From assembly GCA_964520975.1 (NCBI GenBank), contig CAZFPA010000005.1, forward strand, positions 8,155 through 72,154: a stretch of 64,000 bases of DNA, written 5' to 3'. How positions within the stretch are numbered: position 1 is the stretch's first letter; every line of letters starts with the position of its first letter. Both the position numbers and the translations under genes were made by a program. This document shows, piece after piece, positions 27,340 to 34,740 of this stretch. The DNA is from CAZFPA01 sp964520975. GTDB taxonomy: Bacteria; Bacillota; Negativicutes; Selenomonadales; Selenomonadaceae. The notes below the pieces were generated by a model, which saw nothing but the letters and a program-made list of their open reading frames with translations, was not told the origin of the DNA and made no database searches.

Positions 27340-28332
27340 TCATTCACTGGTCCTGTAGTCTATTTTATCAGATAACAGCGCCGCCGCAATACGGAAAATC
27401 AAAATGAGCAGTGCCGTGCCGATGATGGCGGACAGGATATAGCCAAAGGCATCCGGCAATCCCGCAACCGAATACTCCGGGAAGAGCGCCGCGAAGGAAA
27501 AGCCATCGAGCATGCCCGTCGGCGTATAGCCCAGCGGGCCGCCACCGAAGGAAAGCCCGGCCAGGTCCTCGGGGTCCCACTCGCCCCAGGCTGTGCCAGC
27601 CGCGAGCAAACCAAGCGGTGTACAGACGATGAGCGCCCCCAGCAGTCCGTACAGGGAGCGGCCGGCCTGCCCCGTGGTCCCCGTCAGCAGCTGCGGCGCC
27701 GTGCGCTGCAGATACGCGAGCACAGCCGTCGTAAAGACGACCTCCGCCAGTCCGAAAAGGGTCAGATGCCCGGCCATCATGGCCGGCAGCGACACCGCGA
27801 GCGGATACGGGCAATAGAGGGCCTGGCCCGCCGCATCCGTAAACAGCAGGGGCTGGATACCGAATTCCACGGCCGCGCAGAAGGCCGCCATATTGATGCC
27901 GAGATAGGCACCGACACCGGCTGCCGCGTAGCTGCCGAAGCGCCGCCGCAGCTGCCGGTAGATGAAATAGCCCGTGAAGGGCAGCGCAAAGGCCATGTTG
28001 AAGCAGTTCGCGCCAAAAGCCAGGATGCCGCCATCACCGAAAAAGACCGCCTGGATGAGCAGCGCAACCGTCACCGTCAGGCACGCGGCCCAGGGGCCAA
28101 AGAGGATCGCGAGCAGCGTGCCGCCGACCGCATGCCCCGTCGTACCGCCGGGCAGCGGAATATTGAACATCATGCCCAAAAAGGAAAAGGCCGCCCCGAT
28201 GCCGAGCAATGGCAGCTGCTCGCGCGGGATTTCCTTCTTCACCTTTTGCATGGCCGCCGTCCATACAGGCAGCATAGCCAGGCCCAGCACCGCACAGGTC
28301 GACGGGCTCAGATAATTCTCGGGAATATGCAT
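27340..28332 (-). CDS. cbiM: Cobalt/nickel ECF transporter CbiM with fused CbiN-like C-terminus
   Basis: 330 residues. The start MHIPENYLS carries the N-terminal His-containing metal-binding signature (Met-His at positions 1-2). The CbiM domain runs to about residue 215 and includes LPGGTTGHAVGGTLLAILFGPWAA. The C-terminal 100 residues (after GLLGALIVCTPLGLLAAG) contain PDAFGYILSAIIGTALLIL, resembling the CbiN/PDGLE module, so this is probably a CbiMN fusion. It imports Co2+ or Ni2+; the metal is not decidable here. First gene of the operon cbiM-cbiQ-cbiO-25312. Confidence 0.92.
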   Translation of the reverse strand: MHIPENYLSPSTCAVLGLAMLPVWTAAMQKVKKEIPREQLPLLGIGAAFSFLGMMFNIPLPGGTTGHAVGGTLLAILFGPWAACLTVTVALLIQAVFFGDGGILAFGANCFNMAFALPFTGYFIYRQLRRRFGSYAAAGVGAYLGINMAAFCAAVEFGIQPLLFTDAAGQALYCPYPLAVSLPAMMAGHLTLFGLAEVVFTTAVLAYLQRTAPQLLTGTTGQAGRSLYGLLGALIVCTPLGLLAAGTAWGEWDPEDLAGLSFGGGPLGYTPTGMLDGFSFAALFPEYSVAGLPDAFGYILSAIIGTALLILIFRIAAALLSDKIDYRTSE

Positions 28333-28381
28333 GCAATCACGTCCTCATTATAAGTTGCTGTCCTGCCTTGTCCCTAAGCAG

Positions 28382-28410
28382 AAAAAAACAGCGTAAATTT
28401 CTCTACGCTG
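28382..28410 (-). terminator. Terminator after the AraC-type response regulator gene
   Basis: CAGCGTA pairs with TACGCTG with an eight-base loop; a seven-A run at 28382-28388 is the U-tract on the minus strand. It also lies in the leader of cbiM, so read-through control of the transporter is possible. Confidence 0.7.
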
Positions 28411-28479
28411 CTATTGTACCCCAGGCGCCGCCTGACCGGAAGCCCATAGGGGGGATATTGTTTTCACGGTATTCCGGCA

Positions 28480-29526
28480 TCAGTGAAAAGTTCGCGAACG
28501 ATACAGCTGCCGGTATTCTGTCGGTGTCATGCCTGTATAGGCCTTGAAGAGCTGCCGGAAGTAATCGGGATTGCTGTAGCCAAGCCGTGCACTGATCTCA
28601 TAGTTCCGGGCCTTACTGGCAGCCAGCAGTTCCTTGCCCCGCTCCATCTTCATGCGCATCACAAATGCCGCAAAATTCACGCCCGTGCGGCGCTTGAAGA
28701 GCCGCCCCGCATAATCGGCACTGATGCCGAGCGCTGCCGCCGCGCCATGCAGGGAAACATCGTGCTCCAGTGTGGACTGTACCTGCTCACACAGCGCCCG
28801 CAGCAGGCTCCGCGCATCGGCGAGCTCATAGCGCCTGACCTGGGAAAACAGAACTCCCGCACGGGTCATGAAATCAGCCGCCACGACGGCCGCGCTTCCC
28901 TCATCCTCCTCGAGGTTCCGTACCCAGGGAAAACGCCGGTCAAACGAACGGCAGATCTCATCCATACATTCGCTGAGCATGAGACGGCGTTCATCCGGGG
29001 GCATGACTGCGGCTGTCTGCTGGAGCTGACGACAGGCCGGCAGGAATTCCGGACTGCCGGAAAACAGCAGCAGTTCAAGACGCTCCTGATGTTCCGATGA
29101 CAGGAACTCGCGGGCTGTATCTTTTTCCATCGTTTCCGTCGGCACCCCCTGCTGCCGATGCAAAAAAATTGCGGCACGCTGCAGCAGGCTGCCGAACGCC
29201 TCAGCCGAAAAAGGCTTCGTGAGATAATCGAATACGCCGAGCCGTATGCCCTGCTGCGCGTAGGAAAAATCACGATAAGAACTCAACAGCACCGTACAGA
29301 CATGTTCGCCCTTGGCCTGCACGGCCTCAAGGAATTCAATGCCATCCATATCCGGCAGCCGGATATCCGCTACCAGCAGGTCTATCTTTTTTTCGCCCAG
29401 CCATTCCAGCGCCTCCTGCCCGCTCGCAGCGGCCTCCGGCACCGCAAAGCCAAAGCGCCGCCAGGGAAACCGCCGGAATACATACCGTGCGGACCGATCC
29501 TCATCCAAAACCAAAACCCTGTACAT
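28480..29526 (-). CDS. Orphan response regulator with AraC-type output (YesN-like)
   Basis: About 348 residues. Receiver (1-120) with Asp in LLVADIRLPDMDGIE and Lys in YLTKPFSAEAF; a linker; then a C-terminal AraC HTH pair (about 245-345) with AAALGISADYAGRLFKRRTGVNF and GYSNPDYFRQLFKAYTGMTPTEYR. Such regulators usually pair with a LytS/YesM-type kinase, but none is adjacent. GGAGGG precedes ATG 29526. It is transcribed from a copy of the promoter-bearing repeat, through a terminator-like hairpin in its leader. Confidence 0.9.
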   Translation of the reverse strand: MYRVLVLDEDRSARYVFRRFPWRRFGFAVPEAAASGQEALEWLGEKKIDLLVADIRLPDMDGIEFLEAVQAKGEHVCTVLLSSYRDFSYAQQGIRLGVFDYLTKPFSAEAFGSLLQRAAIFLHRQQGVPTETMEKDTAREFLSSEHQERLELLLFSGSPEFLPACRQLQQTAAVMPPDERRLMLSECMDEICRSFDRRFPWVRNLEEDEGSAAVVAADFMTRAGVLFSQVRRYELADARSLLRALCEQVQSTLEHDVSLHGAAAALGISADYAGRLFKRRTGVNFAAFVMRMKMERGKELLAASKARNYEISARLGYSNPDYFRQLFKAYTGMTPTEYRQLYRSRTFH

Positions 29527-29556
29527 ACTCGTTCCCTCCACCCTTTGCAAAGCAAA

Positions 29557-29604
29557 AAGGCACAGCGAATCCTGAATCCACGATTCAGGCCACTGTGCCT
29601 TGAT
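29557..29604 (-). terminator. Leader hairpin with U-tract: possible attenuator
   Basis: GGCACAG pairs with CTGTGCC, with an inner CCTGAAT/ATTCAGG stem; on the minus strand the hairpin is followed by TTTTT. It lies between the promoter (29629-29658) and the start of the response regulator gene (29526), so it could terminate transcripts before the gene. Confidence 0.65.
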
Positions 29605-29628
29605 TTCTTTCTATATACTATTATATGT

Positions 29629-29771
29629 ATTATAACGCAAGTGTTCAAGATTTCGCAAGCAAAATCATTCCCATCAGCGTTTCTGCGAGGCAGAAGATCT
29701 CAACGCGCCGCTTCTTATTTGCAGTTGCGCCCGCCACCGATAGCACTGCGGGATATCCTGTTCCGGATGAT
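29629..29771 (-). repeat. Promoter-bearing repeat, copy facing the response regulator
   Basis: Minus-strand copy: -35 TTGCGA (29653-29658), 18-bp spacer containing CTTGAACACTTGCG, -10 TATAAT (29629-29634). Upstream it carries AACGCTGATGGGAATG and the body with GGTGGCGGGCGCAACTG. The palindrome arm is slightly degenerate (ATTTTGCTTGCGAAAT). Confidence 0.8.
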
Positions 29772-30003
29772 CATGCAAACGAACGCGGTTTTTCATCAAA
29801 AATTTAAGGTATCGTTCATTATCTTCCTAACGAACGATACCTTATAGTTATCGCATGAATGTAATATAATTATTTTACTTTTCTGAAATAAAAAATTAGA
29901 ATATAGCTATGACTATTGGTATTAGGAGCCAGTCCGCCAGGCAGCTCACAGAAAGTGCCGGACGGCCAGAAAGAATAGTTAAAAAATTTTTGGAGGGATT
30001 TTC
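29772..30003. other. Leader region of the decarboxylase-subunit operon
   Basis: AT-rich and gene-free. It holds a 12-bp inverted repeat (29806-29843) and a TATAAT at 29865-29870 without a clear -35. GGAGGG precedes the first gene. Confidence 0.5.
29806..29843. repeat. 12-bp inverted repeat, operator or terminator
   Basis: AAGGTATCGTTC (29806-29817) pairs exactly with GAACGATACCTT (29832-29843) across 14 bp. It lies just upstream of the TATAAT at 29865 and could be an operator for the 30004 operon; the T-rich flank on the minus strand would also suit a terminator. Confidence 0.5.
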
Positions 30004-30429
30004 ATGTTCGACTTACGCAAATTTTTAAACGAAGGCCAGAATTCCATGATCAGCAAAGTAGTCCAGCGCTCGGATACGGCCGTCGAGTACTCTAATGAGC
30101 TCAACGACCTGCTGGCTACGCCGGCCTGTGTCCACATGGCCATCGAATCGGCCATCGAGACCATCGACAAATACCTGCCGGATGGCTTCATCAGCGTCGG
30201 CTCTTCCATCCGCTTCGTGCACACTGCTCCGACCTCGCTCGGCATGACCGTGACCATCCGCACCTCGATCATCGCAATCGGCGATCACGACGTGCTGCTT
30301 GACATCAAAGCCTGGGATGAGCAGGGTGAAATCGGCCACGGCCAGCACCGCCGCGCCATCGTGAACAAGGAACAGCTCATCGCAAAGGCCGAGGAGCGTA
30401 CGCATTTCCTGACGAAACGCAATTCCTGA
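30004..30429 (+). CDS. FlK-like hotdog thioesterase
   Basis: 141 residues of the fluoroacetyl-CoA-thioesterase-like hotdog family. Segments matching that family are LLATPACVHMAIESAIE (Thr and Glu of the catalytic set), IRFVHTAPTSLGMTVTI (His) and IGHGQHRRAIV. It probably hydrolyses or binds a short acyl-CoA in the cytoplasm. It is first in a three-gene operon with a Na+-pump gamma-like peptide and beta subunit, so the acyl-CoA may belong to that decarboxylation pathway (inference). Confidence 0.8.
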   Translation: MFDLRKFLNEGQNSMISKVVQRSDTAVEYSNELNDLLATPACVHMAIESAIETIDKYLPDGFISVGSSIRFVHTAPTSLGMTVTIRTSIIAIGDHDVLLDIKAWDEQGEIGHGQHRRAIVNKEQLIAKAEERTHFLTKRNS

Positions 30430-30452
30430 TAAAAAAATTGAGGTGATATAGA

Positions 30453-30605
30453 ATGGGCGTTTTACCCGATACCATGTCCGGTGCCTGGATACTCAGCGGT
30501 ATCGATTTTCTGCTGAGCTTTGTCTTTATTTCATTCATCGGCGTAATCTTGTACTTTTTTCCACATTTAAACAGTCTGGGCGAAATCAAAGAGAAAAAAA
30601 GGTAA
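30453..30605 (+). CDS. Small single-helix protein, decarboxylase gamma-like (OadG-like)
   Basis: 50 residues starting MGVLPDTMSGAWILSGIDFL. One membrane helix (FLLSFVFISFIGVILYFF) is followed by a short charged tail ending EIKEKKR. Size, topology and place directly before the beta subunit match gamma/delta subunits of Na+-translocating decarboxylases. GAGGTGATATAG precedes the ATG. Sequence alone is too short for a firm family call. Confidence 0.7.
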   Translation: MGVLPDTMSGAWILSGIDFLLSFVFISFIGVILYFFPHLNSLGEIKEKKR

Positions 30606-30632
30606 CCCTTTAAAATTGATGGAGGAATATGA

Positions 30633-31760
30633 ATGGATAACTTATTTGTCACCCTGCTGAGCGAACTGCTGAACCAGACAGGGCTGATGTCTATCACCCT
30701 TGGCAATATCATCATGATCATCGTCGGTGCCATCCTGCTCTATCTCGGCATCGTCAAGAAATACGAGCCGTTCCTGCTTGTCGGTATCGGCCTCTCCTGT
30801 ATCGTAGCCAACGTACCTGGCTCGGAGCTCACCAAGGAAGGCGGTCTCTTCTACATCGCCTACCAGGGCGTTGAAAAGCTCATCCTGCCGCCGCTCATCT
30901 TCCTGGGCGTAGGCGCCATGACAGATTTCGGTCCGATGATCGCAAATCCAAGTCTCGTCATCCTGGGTGCGGCTGCGCATCTCGGTATCTTCGTTGCCCT
31001 CATCGGTGCCAAGCTCTCCGGCTTCACACTCGCTGAGGCATGCTCCATCGGCATCATCGGTGGTGCTGACGGCCCGATGGCCATCTACACGACCATGAAG
31101 CTCGCGCCGCATCTGCTGCCGCAGATCTCGGTAGCCGCTTACTCCTATATGGCCCTGATGCCGCTCATCCAGCCGCCGGTCATGAAGCTCCTCACCAACA
31201 AGGAAGAGCGCCAGATCATGATGAAGCAGCCGCGTTATGTATCCCGTCTTGAGAAGATCGTCTTCCCGGTTGTCATTGCAATCATTGTAAATCTTTTCCT
31301 GCCGCCGGTAGCACCGCTCATCACGATGCTCATGCTGGGCAATCTCATGCGTGAGTGCCTCTGCGTCGACCGCCTGGCAGAAACCGCATCCAATGCACTG
31401 CTGAACGTCGTCACCATGGTACTCACGGTCGCCATCGGCTCCACAATGGCCGCGGATACCTTCCTGACAGCTGATACGCTCATCATCATCGCCCTTGGTC
31501 TTGTAGCCTTCGTATTCGGCACCGGCTCCGGTGTTGTCTGCGCCAAGCTCATGAACAAGATCACCGGTGGCAAGATCAACCCGCTCATCGGCTCCGCCGG
31601 CATCGCCTCGGTTCCGATCGCAGCCCGTGTATCCCATCTGGTAGGCCAGCGGGAAAACAAGAACAACTTCCTCATCATGCATGCCATGGGACCAAACCTC
31701 GCCGGTGTATTCGGCACAGCAATCTCGGGTGGTATCATGCTCGCTCTCCTCGGCGGCTGA
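30633..31760 (+). CDS. Na+-translocating decarboxylase beta subunit (OadB/MmdB/GcdB family)
   Basis: 375 residues, about ten membrane helices. Conserved family regions include FLGVGAMTDFGPMIANP, the Na+-site segment GIIGGADGPMAIYTT near residue 150 and GSAGIASVPIAARVSHLVGQ. This subunit decarboxylates carboxybiotin and exports Na+. The carboxyltransferase (alpha) and biotin carrier are not in the window, so it must use partners encoded elsewhere; which decarboxylase (oxaloacetate, methylmalonyl-CoA, glutaconyl-CoA) is therefore open. Ends at a strong terminator. Confidence 0.93.
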   Translation: MDNLFVTLLSELLNQTGLMSITLGNIIMIIVGAILLYLGIVKKYEPFLLVGIGLSCIVANVPGSELTKEGGLFYIAYQGVEKLILPPLIFLGVGAMTDFGPMIANPSLVILGAAAHLGIFVALIGAKLSGFTLAEACSIGIIGGADGPMAIYTTMKLAPHLLPQISVAAYSYMALMPLIQPPVMKLLTNKEERQIMMKQPRYVSRLEKIVFPVVIAIIVNLFLPPVAPLITMLMLGNLMRECLCVDRLAETASNALLNVVTMVLTVAIGSTMAADTFLTADTLIIIALGLVAFVFGTGSGVVCAKLMNKITGGKINPLIGSAGIASVPIAARVSHLVGQRENKNNFLIMHAMGPNLAGVFGTAISGGIMLALLGG

Positions 31761-31831
31761 TCGTCCCCTGCAATCCTTGAACAGGAAATATATGAGCAAT
31801 GCTTTTTCCAGGGAAGCTTTCCCTGCAGCAG

Positions 31832-31873
31832 AAAGAGCGGGACAGTGCACCTCAGCACTGTCCCGCTCTTTTG
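31832..31873. terminator. Bidirectional terminator
   Basis: AAAGAGCGGGACAGTGC pairs with GCACTGTCCCGCTCTTT with a short loop, followed by T residues. It lies between the convergent decarboxylase-subunit operon and the transglutaminase-like gene. Confidence 0.92.
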
Positions 31874-31888
31874 TTGTTCCAACGTTTC

Positions 31889-33286
31889 TCAGGAACCGCT
31901 CAGCGCAGCGGTGAAATCCCGGGAAATTTCCTCGATGAGCCCCGGCGTTTCCGCGGCTGACAGCCGCTCGATCTCCGCCATCAGCACATCCTCCGTAATC
32001 CGTGCCTGCAGATCGTTGCGGAATTTTTCGGCCATGGCCGCACTCATATGGGCGGTATCCGTTCTGGCCAGCACCGCATCACAGCGGCGGCCGCATTCCT
32101 GCAGATAAGCATCACTGGACGCATAGGCCTCCATCGGCCGCACGATGCGTGCCTCCGCTTTCTGATAGGCCTGCGTGAACAACGACTCAAACAGCGCGTC
32201 ATTGCCCACGAGCCGGGAGAGATTCTCATCGGACTGCGTTGCAAGCACGCCGATGATGATCTGCTTCGACAGATCCGTCATGCGGCGCTCCAGCGGCGAA
32301 GCCGCCGTATCAGCTGTGGTCTTGTCCAGGTCGCTGATGATGGCCTGCCGGATGCCGCGATAGACCTCGGCCGGTGCATTGGGCTGAGATGGCTCCGGCA
32401 CGGAGGCCGTCTCCGGACCATTCGGCACATAATCCGTCGGACTGATGGGATACGCACTCGTGAACTGCGGCGTACAATACTCCGCATCCAGCGTATGGTC
32501 GCGGCTGAGCTTGTCCGAACCGATCAGGAAATAATCGTAGGTGAGCTGCGGTGCCGCCCCGACAGGGTCATCCCAGGTCGTATCGAGGAAATACCAGGCG
32601 TTCCCGAGCTTCACGATATTCCAGGCATGGCTCTCCCCTGCATAGCCGCCCACGAAGCGGCAGGGAATGCCGAGCTCCGTAAGCAGTTTGTAGGTCAGCA
32701 GCGCATAGCCCTGGCAGACGGTACTCTGCTCCTCGATGCCCTGATAGGCTGTATAGCGTGTAAGGCTGTTATCGTAGGTGATGCGATTCACCACATAGTC
32801 ATGCACGTTCCGGATGGTCTCGTAGTCGTTGCTGCCGCGCAGCGACGGCAGCACAGCCGCAACATCCTGGTTCACCGTCTGCAGCCAGTTCTCCGGCTCC
32901 CGATAGGTTATATTGAATACAAATTCTGTCTGATCGGAGATGGCCGGCATATTCACCTGTGCAAAGGATATGTTGTGCTGCAGATAATCAAAGTCATCAC
33001 TGCTGCCGCTTTGATGGATGGCATACGCCTTCTGCAGCAGATCATTGAGGTCACCGTCATAGATATCCTCATAGTTTCCATCATAGGTGATGGAAAAGTC
33101 CGTCCTGCGGAGCAGCAGGTTCTCATAGAGCGCCTGCACAAACGCATCCGGCGTGGCAACCTCGGCTGCCGCGGCCTCCACCGGTGCCGACAATACGGCC
33201 AGACCCGGCAGGGCCGGCAGCGGCAGCACGGGTGCCCCGGTCAGGCAGGCCAGTGCCAGCGCCGCCGCAAGCTTTTTGATCCTCAT
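31889..33286 (-). CDS. Secreted transglutaminase-like protein
   Basis: 465 residues. Signal peptide (LAAALALACLTGAPVLPLPAL), then an unassigned N-terminal region, then a transglutaminase/protease-like core (about 150-260) with catalytic Cys in QSTVCQGYALL, His in GESHAWNIV and Asp in FLDTTWDDP. The C-terminal half is helical and not recognised. Family members act as peptidases or cross-linking enzymes on cell-surface proteins or peptidoglycan. ATG 33286 precedes a clear leader peptide; trpS begins upstream with its stop 24 bp away, so cotranscription is possible. Confidence 0.85.
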   Translation of the reverse strand: MRIKKLAAALALACLTGAPVLPLPALPGLAVLSAPVEAAAAEVATPDAFVQALYENLLLRRTDFSITYDGNYEDIYDGDLNDLLQKAYAIHQSGSSDDFDYLQHNISFAQVNMPAISDQTEFVFNITYREPENWLQTVNQDVAAVLPSLRGSNDYETIRNVHDYVVNRITYDNSLTRYTAYQGIEEQSTVCQGYALLTYKLLTELGIPCRFVGGYAGESHAWNIVKLGNAWYFLDTTWDDPVGAAPQLTYDYFLIGSDKLSRDHTLDAEYCTPQFTSAYPISPTDYVPNGPETASVPEPSQPNAPAEVYRGIRQAIISDLDKTTADTAASPLERRMTDLSKQIIIGVLATQSDENLSRLVGNDALFESLFTQAYQKAEARIVRPMEAYASSDAYLQECGRRCDAVLARTDTAHMSAAMAEKFRNDLQARITEDVLMAEIERLSAAETPGLIEEISRDFTAALSGS

Positions 33287-33310
33287 CGATATCGCATCCC
33301 CTTCCGCTGC

Positions 33311-34330
33311 TTATTTCTCGAGCAGCAAACCGATCTTTTTCTTGGTCTTCGTAAGCGTGCGGCGGGAAATCTTATCCGCGATCTCAGCCCCGCGGCGCAT
33401 CTGCTCCTCCAGGTATGTGCGTTCCTTCATGAGCTCCTCATATTTCTCCCGGACCGGACGCAGCGCTTCCGCAACGCATTCGCCGACAGCCGTCTTGAAA
33501 TCGCCATAGCCCCTGCCCGCAAACTCAGCCGTGATCTCTTCCATCGTTTTGCCGTTGATGGCGGAATAGATGGTCATGAGATTGTTGATGCCCGCCTTGC
33601 CCTCGCGGTAGCAGACCTCCATATCGCTGTCCGTCACAGCGCTCTTGAATTTCCGGATGATGGTCTTTTCATCATCGAGAATCGAAATGGTCGCTTTCGG
33701 ATTCGTATCCGATTTGCTCATCTTGCTGGTCGGGTCCTGCAGGCTCATCACGCGCGCACCAGCCTTCGGGAAATAGCCCTCCGGCAGCTTGAAGGTTTCG
33801 CCATAGGTATGATTGAAGCGCGTCGCGATATCGCGCGTAAACTCGAGATGCTGCGTCTGGTCAGCACCGACCGGCACATAATCCGCCTGATACAGCAGGA
33901 TATCGCCTGCCATGAGCGACGGATAGGTAAAGAGGCCCGCATTGATGTTCTCCGGGTGCTTGCTGGATTTATCCTTGAACTGCGTCATGCGCGAAAGCTC
34001 CCCGAACTGCGAGCAGCAGGACAGGATCCAGCCCATCTCCGCATGGTTATGCACATGGCTCTGCACGAAAATCAGGCTCTTCTCCGGATCGATGCCGCAG
34101 GCCAGCAGCAGCGCAAAGGCCTGCAGTGTCTGCTGACGGCGCACCTTCGGGTCGATGTGGATGGTCAGCGAGTGAAGGTCCGCGATGAAGTAATAGCACT
34201 GGTATTCCTCCTGCATCTTCTGCCAGTTCAGCACCGCGCCGAGATAGTTGCCGAGTGTGAATACCCCCGTCGGCTGGATGCCGCTGAGGATGATTTTCTT
34301 TTTTGCTTCCGCATTCTGTACATTTTCCAT
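33311..34330 (-). CDS. trpS: Tryptophan-tRNA ligase
   Basis: 339 residues, class I synthetase. The HIGH-type motif is in SGIQPTGVFTLGNYLGAV near residue 25 and the KMSKS motif in LQDPTSKMSKSD near 200. Other typical TrpRS parts are FIADLHSLT and HLEFTRDIA. It charges tRNA-Trp. Expression is controlled by the upstream T-box. Confidence 0.97.
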   Translation of the reverse strand: MENVQNAEAKKKIILSGIQPTGVFTLGNYLGAVLNWQKMQEEYQCYYFIADLHSLTIHIDPKVRRQQTLQAFALLLACGIDPEKSLIFVQSHVHNHAEMGWILSCCSQFGELSRMTQFKDKSSKHPENINAGLFTYPSLMAGDILLYQADYVPVGADQTQHLEFTRDIATRFNHTYGETFKLPEGYFPKAGARVMSLQDPTSKMSKSDTNPKATISILDDEKTIIRKFKSAVTDSDMEVCYREGKAGINNLMTIYSAINGKTMEEITAEFAGRGYGDFKTAVGECVAEALRPVREKYEELMKERTYLEEQMRRGAEIADKISRRTLTKTKKKIGLLLEK

Positions 34331-34360
34331 GATCTTAGCTCCTTTTTCCGCCAGGAACGC

Positions 34361-34655
34361 AAAAAGTCCCTGGCAGTATAATAGTATACTGCCAGGGACG
34401 AATACTCAATTCGCGGTGCCACCCTGGTTCACAGACGATAGCGGCAAAGCCAGCTGGTTTGTGCTCTTGATGGAAGCAGCTCTCTGCTCCGGGCAACTCA
34501 CGTGTGCCGGCCGTCGCAGCCTACTGGCTCCAGTCCGGAGCTTTCGGTGCGCCCTCAGCGACCCATTTGTCAGCCTGTCTTTCATCCGGCTCTCAGCAGC
34601 CCGGACTCTCTGGGGAAGCATGACTGACGTTACTCTCGCTTCAACGGTTTAAGAT
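34361..34655 (-). promoter_or_regulatory. T-box riboswitch of trpS
   Basis: On the minus strand the T-box sequence AGGGTGGCACCGCG (34412-34425) is followed by a terminator, GTCCCTGGCAGTATA pairing with TATACTGCCAGGGAC plus TTTTT (34361-34399). Upstream is about 230 nt of structured stem I region. Uncharged tRNA-Trp should favour the antiterminator. The specifier should be UGG; a TGG in stem I (in ACAAATGGGTCG) is a candidate, not confirmed. Confidence 0.93.
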
Positions 34656-34662
34656 TGCTTCT

Positions 34663-34692
34663 ATCATAGCATCCGGCAGCCCGTATTGTCAA
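34663..34692 (-). promoter_or_regulatory. trpS promoter
   Basis: Minus-strand TTGACA (34687-34692), 18-bp spacer, TATGAT (34663-34668), placed just before the T-box leader. Confidence 0.85.
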
Positions 34693-34740
34693 GGCTCCCG
34701 CCGCTTCTGCGCCCTGTCGGCAGACGCCCTGCCGCCGGCT

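Noticed and set aside
28333..28411. NiCo riboswitch upstream of cbiM
   Set aside because: Short sequence pieces match, but they are contiguous and the four-way-junction helices between them are missing.
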